Shown in pieces: positions 1 to 8,490 of a stretch of 64,000 nt of DNA. Where the stretch lies: assembly GCA_049663345.1 (NCBI GenBank), contig JBATDG010000014.1, forward strand, positions 1 through 64,000, in the 5' to 3' direction. The stretch is from SZUA-365 sp049663345 (GTDB lineage: Bacteria > Bacteroidota > Ignavibacteria > SZUA-365). The notes beneath the pieces were generated by a model. That model was given only the letters and a program-made list of their open reading frames with translations. It was not told the DNA's origin and searched no databases. Both the position numbers and the translations under genes were made by a program. The first letter of the stretch is position 1. Every line of letters starts with the position of its first letter.

Positions 1-306
1 GATGTTCGCAGAGTTCCGACGGATTGAAGAAAAATCGTTATCCAGAGGAAAATGCGAAGCTGGGTATCAGGATGGTACGCCCGACGAGTTACTTCGCCTG
101 TGGCGAACTCCACCCCGCGTGAATGCAGAAACAGATGTTCGCAGAGTTCCGACGGATTGCAAGAAAAATCGTTATCCAGAGGAAAATGCTAAGCTGCGCA
201 TCGGGATGGTACGCCCGACGAGTTACTTCGCCTGTGGCGAACTCCACCCCGCGTGAATGCACAAACAGATGTTCGCAGAGTTCCGACAGATTGCAAGAAA
301 AATCGG
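1..306. repeat. Tandem array of ~134 bp repeats (2.3 copies seen)
   Basis: Three successive copies begin with GATGTTCGCAGAGTTCCGAC at 1, 134 and 268. Copy 1 is 133 bp and copy 2 is 134 bp. They differ by one inserted C (GATTGAAG versus GATTGCAAG) and a handful of substitutions. The third copy stops after about 38 bp, 4 bp before the stop codon of the CHAT gene. Each full copy holds a short hairpin, TTCGCC-TGT-GGCGAA. The 1-nt indel shifts any reading frame between copies, so the repeat is unlikely to be coding. The array probably continues to the left of the window. Its function is unknown. Confidence 0.9.
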
Positions 307-309
307 AGT

Positions 310-3300
310 TTATCTGCCGATCAAAATAAATGGCGCCCAGATGCGGGGATCGGGGTTCGATGCACGGAGTTCGGCGCGGGCTTCGCGGAGGGCCTCGGCC
401 TTGGTCATGCCGGAAAGCCACTTGCTGTAAAAGGATGCCATCAGGTCGGCGGTGGGTCCGTCGGGAACCTTCCACAAACTCATCAGAAGGGAAGAAGCAC
501 CCGCAGCGAGAAAGGATCGCTGCAGACCGAAGACGCCGTCGCCAGTGCGGATGTCGCCCAGCGCGGTTTCGCAGGCGCTGAGTGCTACAAGCTCGGTGCC
601 CTGGAGGTCGAGGCGGCTGATTTCCAGCGCGGTGAGTATGCCGTCTTCTTTCGTTCCCGCGACAGGACCGCCGCTCCACGCGCTGTTCGCTCCCGCGAGA
701 ATCAGGCCGGAACGCAGAAGAGGATGGTCGTCGCTGCGGAAGTATTCGCGTCCGCGTGAACTCTGCTGCTCTCCCTCGCCAAACCCAGAGTCGCCTGCGC
801 GGGGGAGAGGAAAGAAAAACCCGTGCGTGGCGAGATGAAGGACGCGAATGTCGGCGGAGGAAAGGCCTTTGACGAATTCTTCCGTAGCTTCTTTTCCCTC
901 AATGGTGCGGACGGGTATGGACCGCGCGGCGCAGACTTCAGCAATGCGTTCGAGTTCGCGCTCCGTACCCGGGAGGGGATTCCACTGCGCACGCGGATCG
1001 GCTGTCCTGCCGTTGACTGTTCCGAAATCAGGGTTTCCGATGAGAAGAAATCGGGTGCTTGCTTCTCCACCCGAGAGCTGATAGTTGGGACTTCGATACA
1101 GCAGCTCCTGCAGACAGCTGTACTGCTGCGTCTTCATCACTTCATCGAGATACTTCCTTCCGCCATTCGCCGCATTTATCAGCAGCGCGGGAAACGCAAT
1201 CCGGTGAAGGATACCGTCCGGAATGATGATCGCTTCCTTCGCTCCGTCGAGTGCCGCAGCTAGTGGAATCCAGAGAAGGGAGGCCAGACGCCGCATGCGG
1301 AAGGTGTCGGGAAGCAGTGAAAGCATCCGGTCGTTGAGACGCAGACGAAGCACCGTTTCGAGGCTGTCTTCGGTGCATAATCGCTGCACGCTGGGAACGC
1401 CGTTCGCCCGGAGCACGCTCGCGAGTATGACGCGTGAGGTGTCGCCCTCTGCCGGTGGCACGACGAGGTAATCGACAAGCGCTTCATCACGCTGAAGCAG
1501 ACGCTGCACATCCCGCCAGTCCGCCTCCTGCGCCCGCCGCTGCTTTCCATAGCTTGCGCTGCTTTTGCGTAGCGCTGCATCAAGGGAATCTATATCGCGA
1601 GATAGCTGCTGCTTTAGTACGAGAATGCTCTCGTCGGGAGTTTTACTTGCGAGGGAAGCATAGCGCTCGCGTGCGGACTGCAGAGCGCCAAGCAACGCAG
1701 CCTCCTGCTGTCGTCCGCGAAGCGCTCTGTTGAATCGCACACCCTCGGAGAGAATTGCGCCCTGCAGTTGGGCGGCAGCATTCATAAGAATTCCTGCGGA
1801 CTCCCGCCCGCTGCCTGGAGCGGAGGCCCAGCGTGCGATGATGCCGAGATTTTTGCCAACAACACGCTCATGCAGCTGCAGCTGCCGCGCCTCGCTCTCG
1901 AAATCAAAAGAGTCGCGCATGCGCTGCGTGGTCGCGTCCAGCAAGGCACGCATGATTTCCGGAGCATCCTGTGCGTCTGCGTGCCGCTCCATCCATCTCC
2001 CGAGGAGCTGCAGACAGCCCAGTACTTCGACATGCGACGGGTCATACCAGCGCAGCAGCGCGTCATAGGCATCTCGCAGCAGCGTGATGGCAGTAGAATC
2101 ATTGCCTGCGGCGAGTTCGACTGAACCGAGATTCCGCAGAAGCTTTGCGGATAGCGGATGCGATGCTCCGTAACTGGCGGCAGTGATTTCCATAGCACGA
2201 AGAACGAACGTGCGCGCTTTCTCAAACTCCTTCATATCGCGATACACAAGGCCGAGATTGCTGAGCGGTGCGGTGAGTTCGGTGGAGGTGGGACCGAACA
2301 TCCGCTCGTACATGGAAATCGACGAAAGCAGCAGAGTCTCCGCCTCTCCGAATCGATGCAGCTCGGAATATGCGGAAGCAAGATTGCTGCTTGCCCGGGC
2401 CTTGAAGCGTTCGATATCCTTCCACTCGGACACATCCATCAGACGAAGGGATTCCTCGATCAGAGCAGCCGCCTCCTGCTGCCGTTCGCGCTTCGCAAGA
2501 AAGGAAGCGGTGTTGTTCATCACCATCGCTTTGTACATCGCCCGGTTTTCTTCCGGAATGCGCTCCGCCGCTTCCGCCGTGCGTGCGAAGCAGGCCTCGG
2601 CCTGCGCATCCTCTCCAAGATCGGCGCAGACTTCCGCGGTCATGGAATGCACAAAGAAGGTGAGGACAGGATCATATTGCGCACCCGGCCGGTTGAGCGC
2701 GCGCATCACATCGTCAAGAATGCGGCGGGCGTCGCTGTAACGCGCGACGAATATGTAGAAGGTCGCAAGTTCCTGCAGCGCTCCGAGCGTTTCTTCCGCC
2801 TGTTCCCCGCGGCTCGCCCGCATCAGCGCATAGTATCGCAGATAGTTCTTCTCGGCACCGTCGAAGTCGTTGAGTCGGAAGAGCGCGTCAGCATACCATG
2901 AAAGTGCACTGGCGGCGCTCGCAGTATCACCTCCGCGGAGATCCCAGTCCGCCGAAGCAGAAAAGGCGTTCGCCGCTTTCTCGTTGTGAAGGGCGCGGCG
3001 CTCGGCGAGTCCGAGAAAAAGATATTGCGAAGCAGTGAGCGAAGGCGGGGGATCGGGCAGGGTGGTGAGAATATCAATGCTGCGCGAATAGAGGATAATC
3101 GCATCCTCAAGACGCTCAAGCTCATAATATTGATATGCGAGATTGCCGTACATGCGTCCCGCCCACGCGCTGCGGCAGGGGGGACGAAGTGCGTCGACAA
3201 TCCCCACCGCTTTCTCGAGGAGGGTGGTCGACGCTGCATGGTCGACCAGCCAGCGGGCTTCCGCCGCATACGCGAGCGCTTCCGCGTAGAGTGGATGGAG

Positions 3301-3612
3301 CGTGTCGGTCACGGCTGCAGCGACGCGCCGCAGCTGCGCGTTGCAGGCATTGATATAGAGGTCGATGTGCTCCGGCGTCACTTCCGGAAGTATCGCTCCA
3401 GCCAGACTGTCGATGCGGTCGAATTCGTTAAGACAGTCGACTGAATCGGAGGGTGTGCGGAATTGTCCCGGTGTGGTGGGAAAACAGAACGTGCGCTGCT
3501 CCTGCGCATCAAGATCGGCACCTGCCGCAGCAAGAAGCAGCAAGGTCACGAGTAGGCGGAATTCCGAATGCCAGGAAAACGTGAACAATTTCTCATTAGC
3601 GATTGCGTCCAT
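310..3612 (-). CDS. Exported TPR-CHAT domain protein
   Basis: A protein of 1100 residues from the ATG at 3612. That start gives a hydrophobic signal-like segment (RLLVTLLLLAAAGADLDAQ, residues ~19-37) ending at a plausible cleavage site. An upstream ATG at 3639 would also be in frame. Residues ~120-620 are helical TPR-type repeats. A helical linker follows, and the C-terminal ~300 residues form a CHAT domain (caspase-HetF-associated). The likely catalytic dyad is His in LHLATHGFF (~residue 928) and Cys in LSACETALGD (~1013), followed by the typical GVFGLQRSFL and LMSLWKVPD segments. CHAT proteins are cysteine peptidases, some acting in programmed cell death or immune complexes. An exported form would act in the periplasm or outside the cell. 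The substrate is unknown. The gene ends 4 bp from the repeat array at 1-306. Confidence 0.88.
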   Translation of the reverse strand: MDAIANEKLFTFSWHSEFRLLVTLLLLAAAGADLDAQEQRTFCFPTTPGQFRTPSDSVDCLNEFDRIDSLAGAILPEVTPEHIDLYINACNAQLRRVAAAVTDTLHPLYAEALAYAAEARWLVDHAASTTLLEKAVGIVDALRPPCRSAWAGRMYGNLAYQYYELERLEDAIILYSRSIDILTTLPDPPPSLTASQYLFLGLAERRALHNEKAANAFSASADWDLRGGDTASAASALSWYADALFRLNDFDGAEKNYLRYYALMRASRGEQAEETLGALQELATFYIFVARYSDARRILDDVMRALNRPGAQYDPVLTFFVHSMTAEVCADLGEDAQAEACFARTAEAAERIPEENRAMYKAMVMNNTASFLAKRERQQEAAALIEESLRLMDVSEWKDIERFKARASSNLASAYSELHRFGEAETLLLSSISMYERMFGPTSTELTAPLSNLGLVYRDMKEFEKARTFVLRAMEITAASYGASHPLSAKLLRNLGSVELAAGNDSTAITLLRDAYDALLRWYDPSHVEVLGCLQLLGRWMERHADAQDAPEIMRALLDATTQRMRDSFDFESEARQLQLHERVVGKNLGIIARWASAPGSGRESAGILMNAAAQLQGAILSEGVRFNRALRGRQQEAALLGALQSARERYASLASKTPDESILVLKQQLSRDIDSLDAALRKSSASYGKQRRAQEADWRDVQRLLQRDEALVDYLVVPPAEGDTSRVILASVLRANGVPSVQRLCTEDSLETVLRLRLNDRMLSLLPDTFRMRRLASLLWIPLAAALDGAKEAIIIPDGILHRIAFPALLINAANGGRKYLDEVMKTQQYSCLQELLYRSPNYQLSGGEASTRFLLIGNPDFGTVNGRTADPRAQWNPLPGTERELERIAEVCAARSIPVRTIEGKEATEEFVKGLSSADIRVLHLATHGFFFPLPRAGDSGFGEGEQQSSRGREYFRSDDHPLLRSGLILAGANSAWSGGPVAGTKEDGILTALEISRLDLQGTELVALSACETALGDIRTGDGVFGLQRSFLAAGASSLLMSLWKVPDGPTADLMASFYSKWLSGMTKAEALREARAELRASNPDPRIWAPFILIGR

Positions 3613-3705
3613 GACCGGAATTTCCGAATTTATCCGCATACATGAAACTGGCGGGGCGGGGCCCCAAAAAAATATCGGATGGATTAAAAAGCAGCGGAGG
3701 GGCGG
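3613..3705. promoter_or_regulatory. Divergent intergenic region between CHAT and BNR genes
   Basis: These 93 bp separate two head-to-head genes and must hold both promoters if the CHAT start at 3612 is right. Two features are visible: a small inverted repeat CGGAA-T-TTCCG at 3616-3626, next to the CHAT start, and a GC-rich stretch ending GGGGCCCC before an A-tract near 3655-3671. The plus-strand gene has a good ribosome binding site (GGAGGGG, about 3695-3701). No promoter box could be assigned with confidence. Confidence 0.4.
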
Positions 3706-5838
3706 ATGTTCCGGTTCAAGCTTTCTGTTTTGTTTGTTCTTCTTTCTTTCACTACTTCGGCTCAGCAGGCTGCCTGGGAGTGGGTGCATCCGAAACCATC
3801 AGGGAATGCATTTTATACCTGCATCGCTGCAGATGCATCGACGGCAGTGCTGATCGGTACCAATGAGGAGATAATGCGGACAACGGATCAGGGTCTGAGC
3901 TGGACTCTCGTGCATCCCTACAATGGCAGGCGATCGGTGTTCAACGTCGCTTCGACGAGGACGGAAAACGGGTCGCTGCTTTCCCTTGGAATCCGTAACA
4001 CCGACGTTAGCCCCGGACCTTCAGAGCTGCGCCGCAGCGTGGATGGCGGATTGACATGGCAGGAAATTACTGCGGGTTTCGATCTCCTCGACGCAAGGGA
4101 CATCGATGCTGCAGGCGGACTCATCGCAGCCTGCGGAGCAACGCCGATGCTTCTCAGCAATGACAATGGAGAATCCTGGCGACATGTGGTTGCAGACGCG
4201 GATGAGAATTTGACGAACGTCGCAGTGCACCGCAATGGAATGTTGATCACCGGCGGAAGATCGGGAAAGCTGTGGCTGAGTGCCGACACGGGGCAGTCCT
4301 GGTCCATGGTCACTTCCTTTCCGGAAAACATCATTGTGAAACTGGCATGGTATGATAACACAATTCTCTGCTGGACATCGAACGACAGTTTATTCTCCGT
4401 GTCTCAGTCAGGAGAGATACTCGCAGCAAGCCGGCACAGGGCTGTGATGTCAGGGACATGGCTCGTGCGGGAACCGGTGATCATGGGGTACGAGGATTTT
4501 TCCGACGGACAGGGACCGCTGTGGAGCCGTTCAACTGACGGGGGACACACGTGGACGACGGTCCCTGCGAAACGGACAGTGCCCATCCCGCCGATCTGCG
4601 CGCTTTCGGACAGCGTTTTCATCGCTGGCAGCGGAGCACCAATGCGAAGTACTGATGCGGGCTTGACCTGGACCGGCGGTCCTGAATTTCCGGACTACAC
4701 GTTTGCAAAAATCACTTTTCGCGATGAGAACTATGGCATACTCGTTACTGGTACAGGAGAAATTCTCCTCAGCAGTGACAGCGGGTACAACTGGGTTCTC
4801 GCGGATTCCGGAGCTTATGCGCCGAATGATGTTTTCTTCCTCGATGATTCAGCGGCATTGATTGCCACGGATGGCGGACGCATACTATTGAGCCGCGATG
4901 CGGGGAAGTCCTGGACGATTGCTTTGGAAGGTGGATTGCCCCTGCATATGGCCAGACTATCGAACACCGAGGCGATCGCTGCAGAAAAAAAGTTCCTGTG
5001 GAGGACATCAGACGCTGGAGCTACCTGGGTAAAACAGGCGATCGATTCAAGCGCCGGATCTTATTACATCGAAAATATTGCGTTCGCTGATAGTCACTTC
5101 GGAGTGCTGTTCGGTTCCCGTGGATTCTATACAACCACCGACGGCGGCTGGTCATGGACGCAGGCCGCGGGGAAAAATTATCCGGGTATGTACTCTTTCG
5201 CTTCACCATCTCCAGGGACCATCATCGCAGTCGGCGGCCTGGCTTCAACCGGCATGATTTACAAGAGCAGTGATGCCGGAGCGACCTGGAGCATGGTGTA
5301 CAGCTCTGGTGGTTTGTTTGACGAGGACTGGTTTTCGAAGGTACGTTTCCGCGATGCAATGCACGGATTGTGCGTCGGAATTGACGGAGTGACATTATGG
5401 ACCTCCGATGGAGGTGATCGCTGGTTTAAGGGCTCGGCCTCCCATACATTGAATGTTTTTTCAGAATGCGGATTTGCGGGCGATTCCGCTGCTTTCGCAA
5501 TCGGAGGCGACGTCATCATGCGCACGCAGCTCACGGCCGATCCCGTGTCAGTGGGGCAGGTCATGCCAGCAGTTTCAAGCTGTGAGATCGTTTCCTGTTC
5601 GCCGCTGCCGGTTCGCGATAATGCGGAAATACTTGTGCGAATCACGGCTGCCGGACATGCAGAACTGCTTCTTACTGACATGTACGGACGTACCGTGAAG
5701 AGCATTCATTCCGCTGAACTGTCCGCAGGCGAGCACCACATTCCGGCTTCATTCGGAGGTGTTGCTCCCGGTGCTTACATGCTGCAGATGCTGACCACGC
5801 AAGGGACGCACGCGAAACCGATAGTAATCCTTCACTGA
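3706..5838 (+). CDS. Secreted BNR/YCF48-repeat protein with T9SS sorting-like domain
   Basis: A protein of 710 residues with an N-terminal signal peptide (KLSVLFVLLSFTTSAQ). The ATG follows the ribosome binding site GGAGGGG. About twelve copies of the beta-propeller motif S-x-D-x-G-x-x-W occur through residues ~50-600, for example TTDQGLSWT, SVDGGLTWQ, SSDSGYNWV and SSDAGATWS. This is typical of BNR/YCF48-like propellers. The last ~85 residues (LLLTDMYGRTV, GEHHIPASF, PGAYMLQML) resemble a type A C-terminal sorting domain used by T9SS to secrete or anchor cargo. The ligand is unknown. Another protein of the same general plan lies at 23060-25744. Confidence 0.85.
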   Translation: MFRFKLSVLFVLLSFTTSAQQAAWEWVHPKPSGNAFYTCIAADASTAVLIGTNEEIMRTTDQGLSWTLVHPYNGRRSVFNVASTRTENGSLLSLGIRNTDVSPGPSELRRSVDGGLTWQEITAGFDLLDARDIDAAGGLIAACGATPMLLSNDNGESWRHVVADADENLTNVAVHRNGMLITGGRSGKLWLSADTGQSWSMVTSFPENIIVKLAWYDNTILCWTSNDSLFSVSQSGEILAASRHRAVMSGTWLVREPVIMGYEDFSDGQGPLWSRSTDGGHTWTTVPAKRTVPIPPICALSDSVFIAGSGAPMRSTDAGLTWTGGPEFPDYTFAKITFRDENYGILVTGTGEILLSSDSGYNWVLADSGAYAPNDVFFLDDSAALIATDGGRILLSRDAGKSWTIALEGGLPLHMARLSNTEAIAAEKKFLWRTSDAGATWVKQAIDSSAGSYYIENIAFADSHFGVLFGSRGFYTTTDGGWSWTQAAGKNYPGMYSFASPSPGTIIAVGGLASTGMIYKSSDAGATWSMVYSSGGLFDEDWFSKVRFRDAMHGLCVGIDGVTLWTSDGGDRWFKGSASHTLNVFSECGFAGDSAAFAIGGDVIMRTQLTADPVSVGQVMPAVSSCEIVSCSPLPVRDNAEILVRITAAGHAELLLTDMYGRTVKSIHSAELSAGEHHIPASFGGVAPGAYMLQMLTTQGTHAKPIVILH

Positions 5839-5882
5839 CGTTCGCTGCGATACAACACAATGATTCGGGTCCCGGGCTGGGT

Positions 5883-6674
5883 TTACATCAATCCCCGGAA
5901 CAAACCGCCGTCCACCTGAATCGTGGTGCCGGTCATGTAGGATGCGCGGGCGCTGGCAAGGAATACAGCGAGATGCGCTATTTCATCCGGCGTGCCTATG
6001 CGTCCCATAGGAATATTCGCGACAAGCTGCTCGCGAATTTCGTCCACGGTAATACCCGCTTTCGCAGCGCGATCGGTGAAGAGCTGCGCCTGTCTGCCGG
6101 TGGCGATGTAGCCCGGAGCAATGTTGTTTACCGTCACGCCATGTTTCGAGACTTCGTCGGACAGCGTCTTCGCCATGCCAGTCACTCCCGCACGGAAGGT
6201 GTTCGACAGCAGCAATCGCTGCACGGGCTGCTTGACTGAAATGCTGGTCACGTTGATCACACGGCCGAAGCCGCGTTCGATCATTCCGGGGAGGAAGCCG
6301 CGGATGAGGCGGATGCCGCTCATCAGCGTGCGGTTGTAGCCAGCCAGCCAATCTTCTTCGCTCATTGAGAGGAAATCGCCGGGGTTGGGTCCGCCGTTGT
6401 TGGTGACGAGCACATCGATTCCGCCGAATGTAGACAGTGTGGATATCACTACCCGCACGATTTCTTCAGGATTGTCGAGATCCGCTGCGATGAATTCCAC
6501 GCGTTCCGCACCGCTGTTGCGGAGGGACTCGGCGAGTGCCGAAAGCTTTGCTTCCGTTCGTGAACAGAGCATGATGTGAGCGCCTTCGGCGGCGAGTCCT
6601 TCGGCGATTGCGCGTCCTATGCCGTCGCTCGATCCGGCCACGAAGGCCCGTTTGCCATTGAGTTCCAGTTTCAT
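5883..6674 (-). CDS. SDR-family oxidoreductase-like protein with altered catalytic residues
   Basis: A protein of 263 residues from the ATG at 6674. The frame is open further upstream, but MKLELNGKRAFVAG is the usual start of the family. The Rossmann cofactor motif is G-S-S-D-G-I-G (residues ~14-20), with NNGG (92-95) and Ser144 in NVTSIS. The normal Tyr-x-x-x-Lys pair is replaced: the aligned positions are Ser157 and Arg161 in LSNTFRAGV. A C-terminal VDGG motif is present. Annotation pipelines would call it 3-oxoacyl-ACP reductase-like or glucose 1-dehydrogenase-like, but classical SDR catalysis needs the missing Tyr and Lys. It is convergent with the BNR gene and divergent from def. Confidence 0.88.
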   Translation of the reverse strand: MKLELNGKRAFVAGSSDGIGRAIAEGLAAEGAHIMLCSRTEAKLSALAESLRNSGAERVEFIAADLDNPEEIVRVVISTLSTFGGIDVLVTNNGGPNPGDFLSMSEEDWLAGYNRTLMSGIRLIRGFLPGMIERGFGRVINVTSISVKQPVQRLLLSNTFRAGVTGMAKTLSDEVSKHGVTVNNIAPGYIATGRQAQLFTDRAAKAGITVDEIREQLVANIPMGRIGTPDEIAHLAVFLASARASYMTGTTIQVDGGLFRGLM

Positions 6675-6777
6675 ACCGGTTGTATCCGCAATTATTTCGT
6701 GATTATCTTTGTTGTCACGCAAAGTACGGGAATTCCCGTACTGCACACAAGACGTTCTGTTTCATCAGGTGGAAATC

Positions 6778-7338
6778 ATGGCCATTCTTCCGATATATCC
6801 TTATGACGCGCAGGTGCTCCGCGAAGAGACGCGCGAGATCGCTGGTCCTTCAACGGAGTTGACTCAGCTGATCATCAATATGTTCGAAACCATGGACAAG
6901 GCGAACGGCGTCGGTCTTGCCGCCAATCAGGTGGGCGTGGGACAATCGCTGTTCGTGATTGATCTTCGTCCCGTCGAGGGCTTCGAGGAAAGTAAGCCGC
7001 TTGTGTTCATCAATCCGAAGATCACCGATCTGTGGGGCGAGGAAATCGGCTATGAAGAGGGCTGTCTCAGCGTGCCGAATGTGCGGGAAGAAATATTTCG
7101 TCTCGAAAAACTGCATATCCAGTTTCGGGATGCCAACTTCGAGCCGCAGGAAATGGAAGTCGATGACTTTCTCGCGCGCGTCATTCAGCATGAGGCGGAT
7201 CACCTCGAAGGAATTTTCTTCACGGACTACCTGCGAGGCCTCCGCAAGCGCCTTCTGATCCCGGTGCTGAAAAGAATCCGCGCCGGCGAGGGCGATGCCG
7301 ATTACGCCATGGCTTCAAATGCCGAGCTGACGCTTTAG
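6778..7338 (+). CDS. def: Peptide deformylase
   Basis: A protein of 186 residues that removes the formyl group from the N-terminal methionine of new proteins, in the cytoplasm. All three signature motifs are present: GVGLAANQ (residues 44-51), EGCLS (94-98, with metal ligand Cys96) and QHEADH (137-142, the HExxH metal site). The ATG at 6778 is chosen over earlier in-frame starts because it is preceded by AGGTGG and gives the standard N-terminus MAILPIYPYD. It lies upstream of fmt, the enzyme that adds the formyl group to initiator tRNA. The two are separated by a 213-bp repeat-containing gap. Confidence 0.97.
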   Translation: MAILPIYPYDAQVLREETREIAGPSTELTQLIINMFETMDKANGVGLAANQVGVGQSLFVIDLRPVEGFEESKPLVFINPKITDLWGEEIGYEEGCLSVPNVREEIFRLEKLHIQFRDANFEPQEMEVDDFLARVIQHEADHLEGIFFTDYLRGLRKRLLIPVLKRIRAGEGDADYAMASNAELTL

Positions 7339-7382
7339 GCTACGCCGCAGGAGGCTGCGCCGCAGGAGGCTGCGCCGCAGGA
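7338..7382. repeat. Three tandem copies of a 15-bp unit
   Basis: GGCTACGCCGCAGGA at 7338-7352 is followed by two copies of GGCTGCGCCGCAGGA (7353-7367 and 7368-7382), starting on the last base of the def stop codon. The unit is 15 bp, so slippage would extend or shorten the 3' untranslated region without affecting def. A partial fourth unit (GGCAGGA) follows. Confidence 0.85.
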
Positions 7383-7408
7383 GGCAGGAAAATGCACTGA
7401 ATTGCGAT

Positions 7409-7492
7409 CGTGATCGAGCCAACGGCTTGATCACGCAACCACAGGCGCCTTTCGGCTGCTTTGACGTAGGGGCGAGCCAACGGCTCGGCCCC
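7409..7492. repeat. REP-like double-hairpin element, copy 1
   Basis: Two hairpins share the core GCCAACGGC. Hairpin 1 (7409-7435) pairs CGTGATCGAGCC with GGCTTGATCACG around an AAC loop, with one G-T wobble. Hairpin 2 (7469-7492) pairs GGGGC-GAGCC with GGCTC-GGCCCC around AAC, with one bulged base. The 33-bp spacer begins CAACCAC. A second copy with the same order and spacing lies at 56014-56097. It looks like a dispersed intergenic palindromic element. The rest of the 7383-7551 gap holds nothing else recognisable apart from the fmt ribosome binding site AAGGAG. Confidence 0.8.
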
Positions 7493-7551
7493 AGAAACGC
7501 AGTAGGCAGTAAGCAGCCCTGAAGGGGCGGAAGTTTAATAAGGAGATCCGC

Positions 7552-8490
7552 ATGCGTATAGTTTTTATGGGAACACCCGATTTCGCAGTGCCGTCTCTTC
7601 GTACGCTTTTTGAGGCGGGGCATGACATCGCTTGCGTGGTAACTGCGCCGGATAAAAAGCGGGGCAGGGGACAGCATCTGAGTCCCACTCCCGTGAAGGC
7701 CGCAGCAGTGGACATGGGAATTCCTGTACTCGAAGCCGACGACCTGCGCGATCCCGCTTTCGCTGATGCTCTCCGCGCTTTCAATGCGCAGCTTTTTGTC
7801 ATCGTCGCTTTCCGCATTCTCCCCGAAGAAGTTTTCACCATTCCCTCCGCCGGCAGCTTCAATCTGCATGCGTCGCTGCTGCCGCGCTACCGCGGAGCGG
7901 CGCCGATCAACTGGGCGCTAATGAACGGCGACAGTGAGAGCGGAGTGACGACATTCTTTCTGCAGAAAAAAGTCGACACCGGAAATATTCTCCTGCAGGA
8001 ACGCGTGGCTATGCATGAGAATATGTCCGCCGGAGAATTGCACGATTTGCTCGCGGAGGCGGGAGCGCGTGTTGTGCGAAACACTGTCGATGTTATTGAG
8101 AAAGGCGTGGCCGTGCCGCAGGCGCAGAATGACGAACAGGCGACGCCCGCACCGAAAATATGGCGCGTAACCTGTGCCGTTCCATGGGAGAAAAGCGCGC
8201 GCGAGGTGCACAATCATATTCGTGGGCTGAGTCCCCACCCCGCGGCCTGGAGCACTCTTCGCGGAGCGGAGATGAAGATACTGGAAAGCGTAGTCTCGGA
8301 AGAAGCTTCCAACGGCATTGGTGGTAGCGTGGTCGGTTCAGACTCCGGATTGCAGGTGCAGTGCGGCAGCGGCAGCATAGTGATCCGCGCACTCAAGCCG
8401 GAAGGACGCAAGCTTATGTCTGCCGAAGAGTATTTGAGGGGACACCGGATCGAGGCGGGAGAACGCTTCGAATCAATTTCCGCGAATTAG
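7552..8490 (+). CDS. fmt: Methionyl-tRNA formyltransferase
   Basis: A protein of 312 residues that formylates Met-tRNAfMet using 10-formyltetrahydrofolate to make the initiator tRNA. The start is MRIVFMGTPDFAVPSL, the typical N-terminus, preceded by the ribosome binding site AAGGAG. The signature stretch SLLPRYRGAAPINWA lies near residues 108-122, and the C-terminal tRNA-binding domain continues to the end (full family length). The last 18 bp overlap the end of the convergent lpxB gene. Confidence 0.97.
   Translation: MRIVFMGTPDFAVPSLRTLFEAGHDIACVVTAPDKKRGRGQHLSPTPVKAAAVDMGIPVLEADDLRDPAFADALRAFNAQLFVIVAFRILPEEVFTIPSAGSFNLHASLLPRYRGAAPINWALMNGDSESGVTTFFLQKKVDTGNILLQERVAMHENMSAGELHDLLAEAGARVVRNTVDVIEKGVAVPQAQNDEQATPAPKIWRVTCAVPWEKSAREVHNHIRGLSPHPAAWSTLRGAEMKILESVVSEEASNGIGGSVVGSDSGLQVQCGSGSIVIRALKPEGRKLMSAEEYLRGHRIEAGERFESISAN

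Noticed and set aside
1..306. Tandem repeats considered as a CRISPR array or coding repeat
   Set aside because: The unit is ~134 bp with no unique spacers, and a 1-nt indel between copies breaks any frame.
83..329. Short frames in the repeat array
   Set aside because: They change with every indel between copies and show no conserved product.
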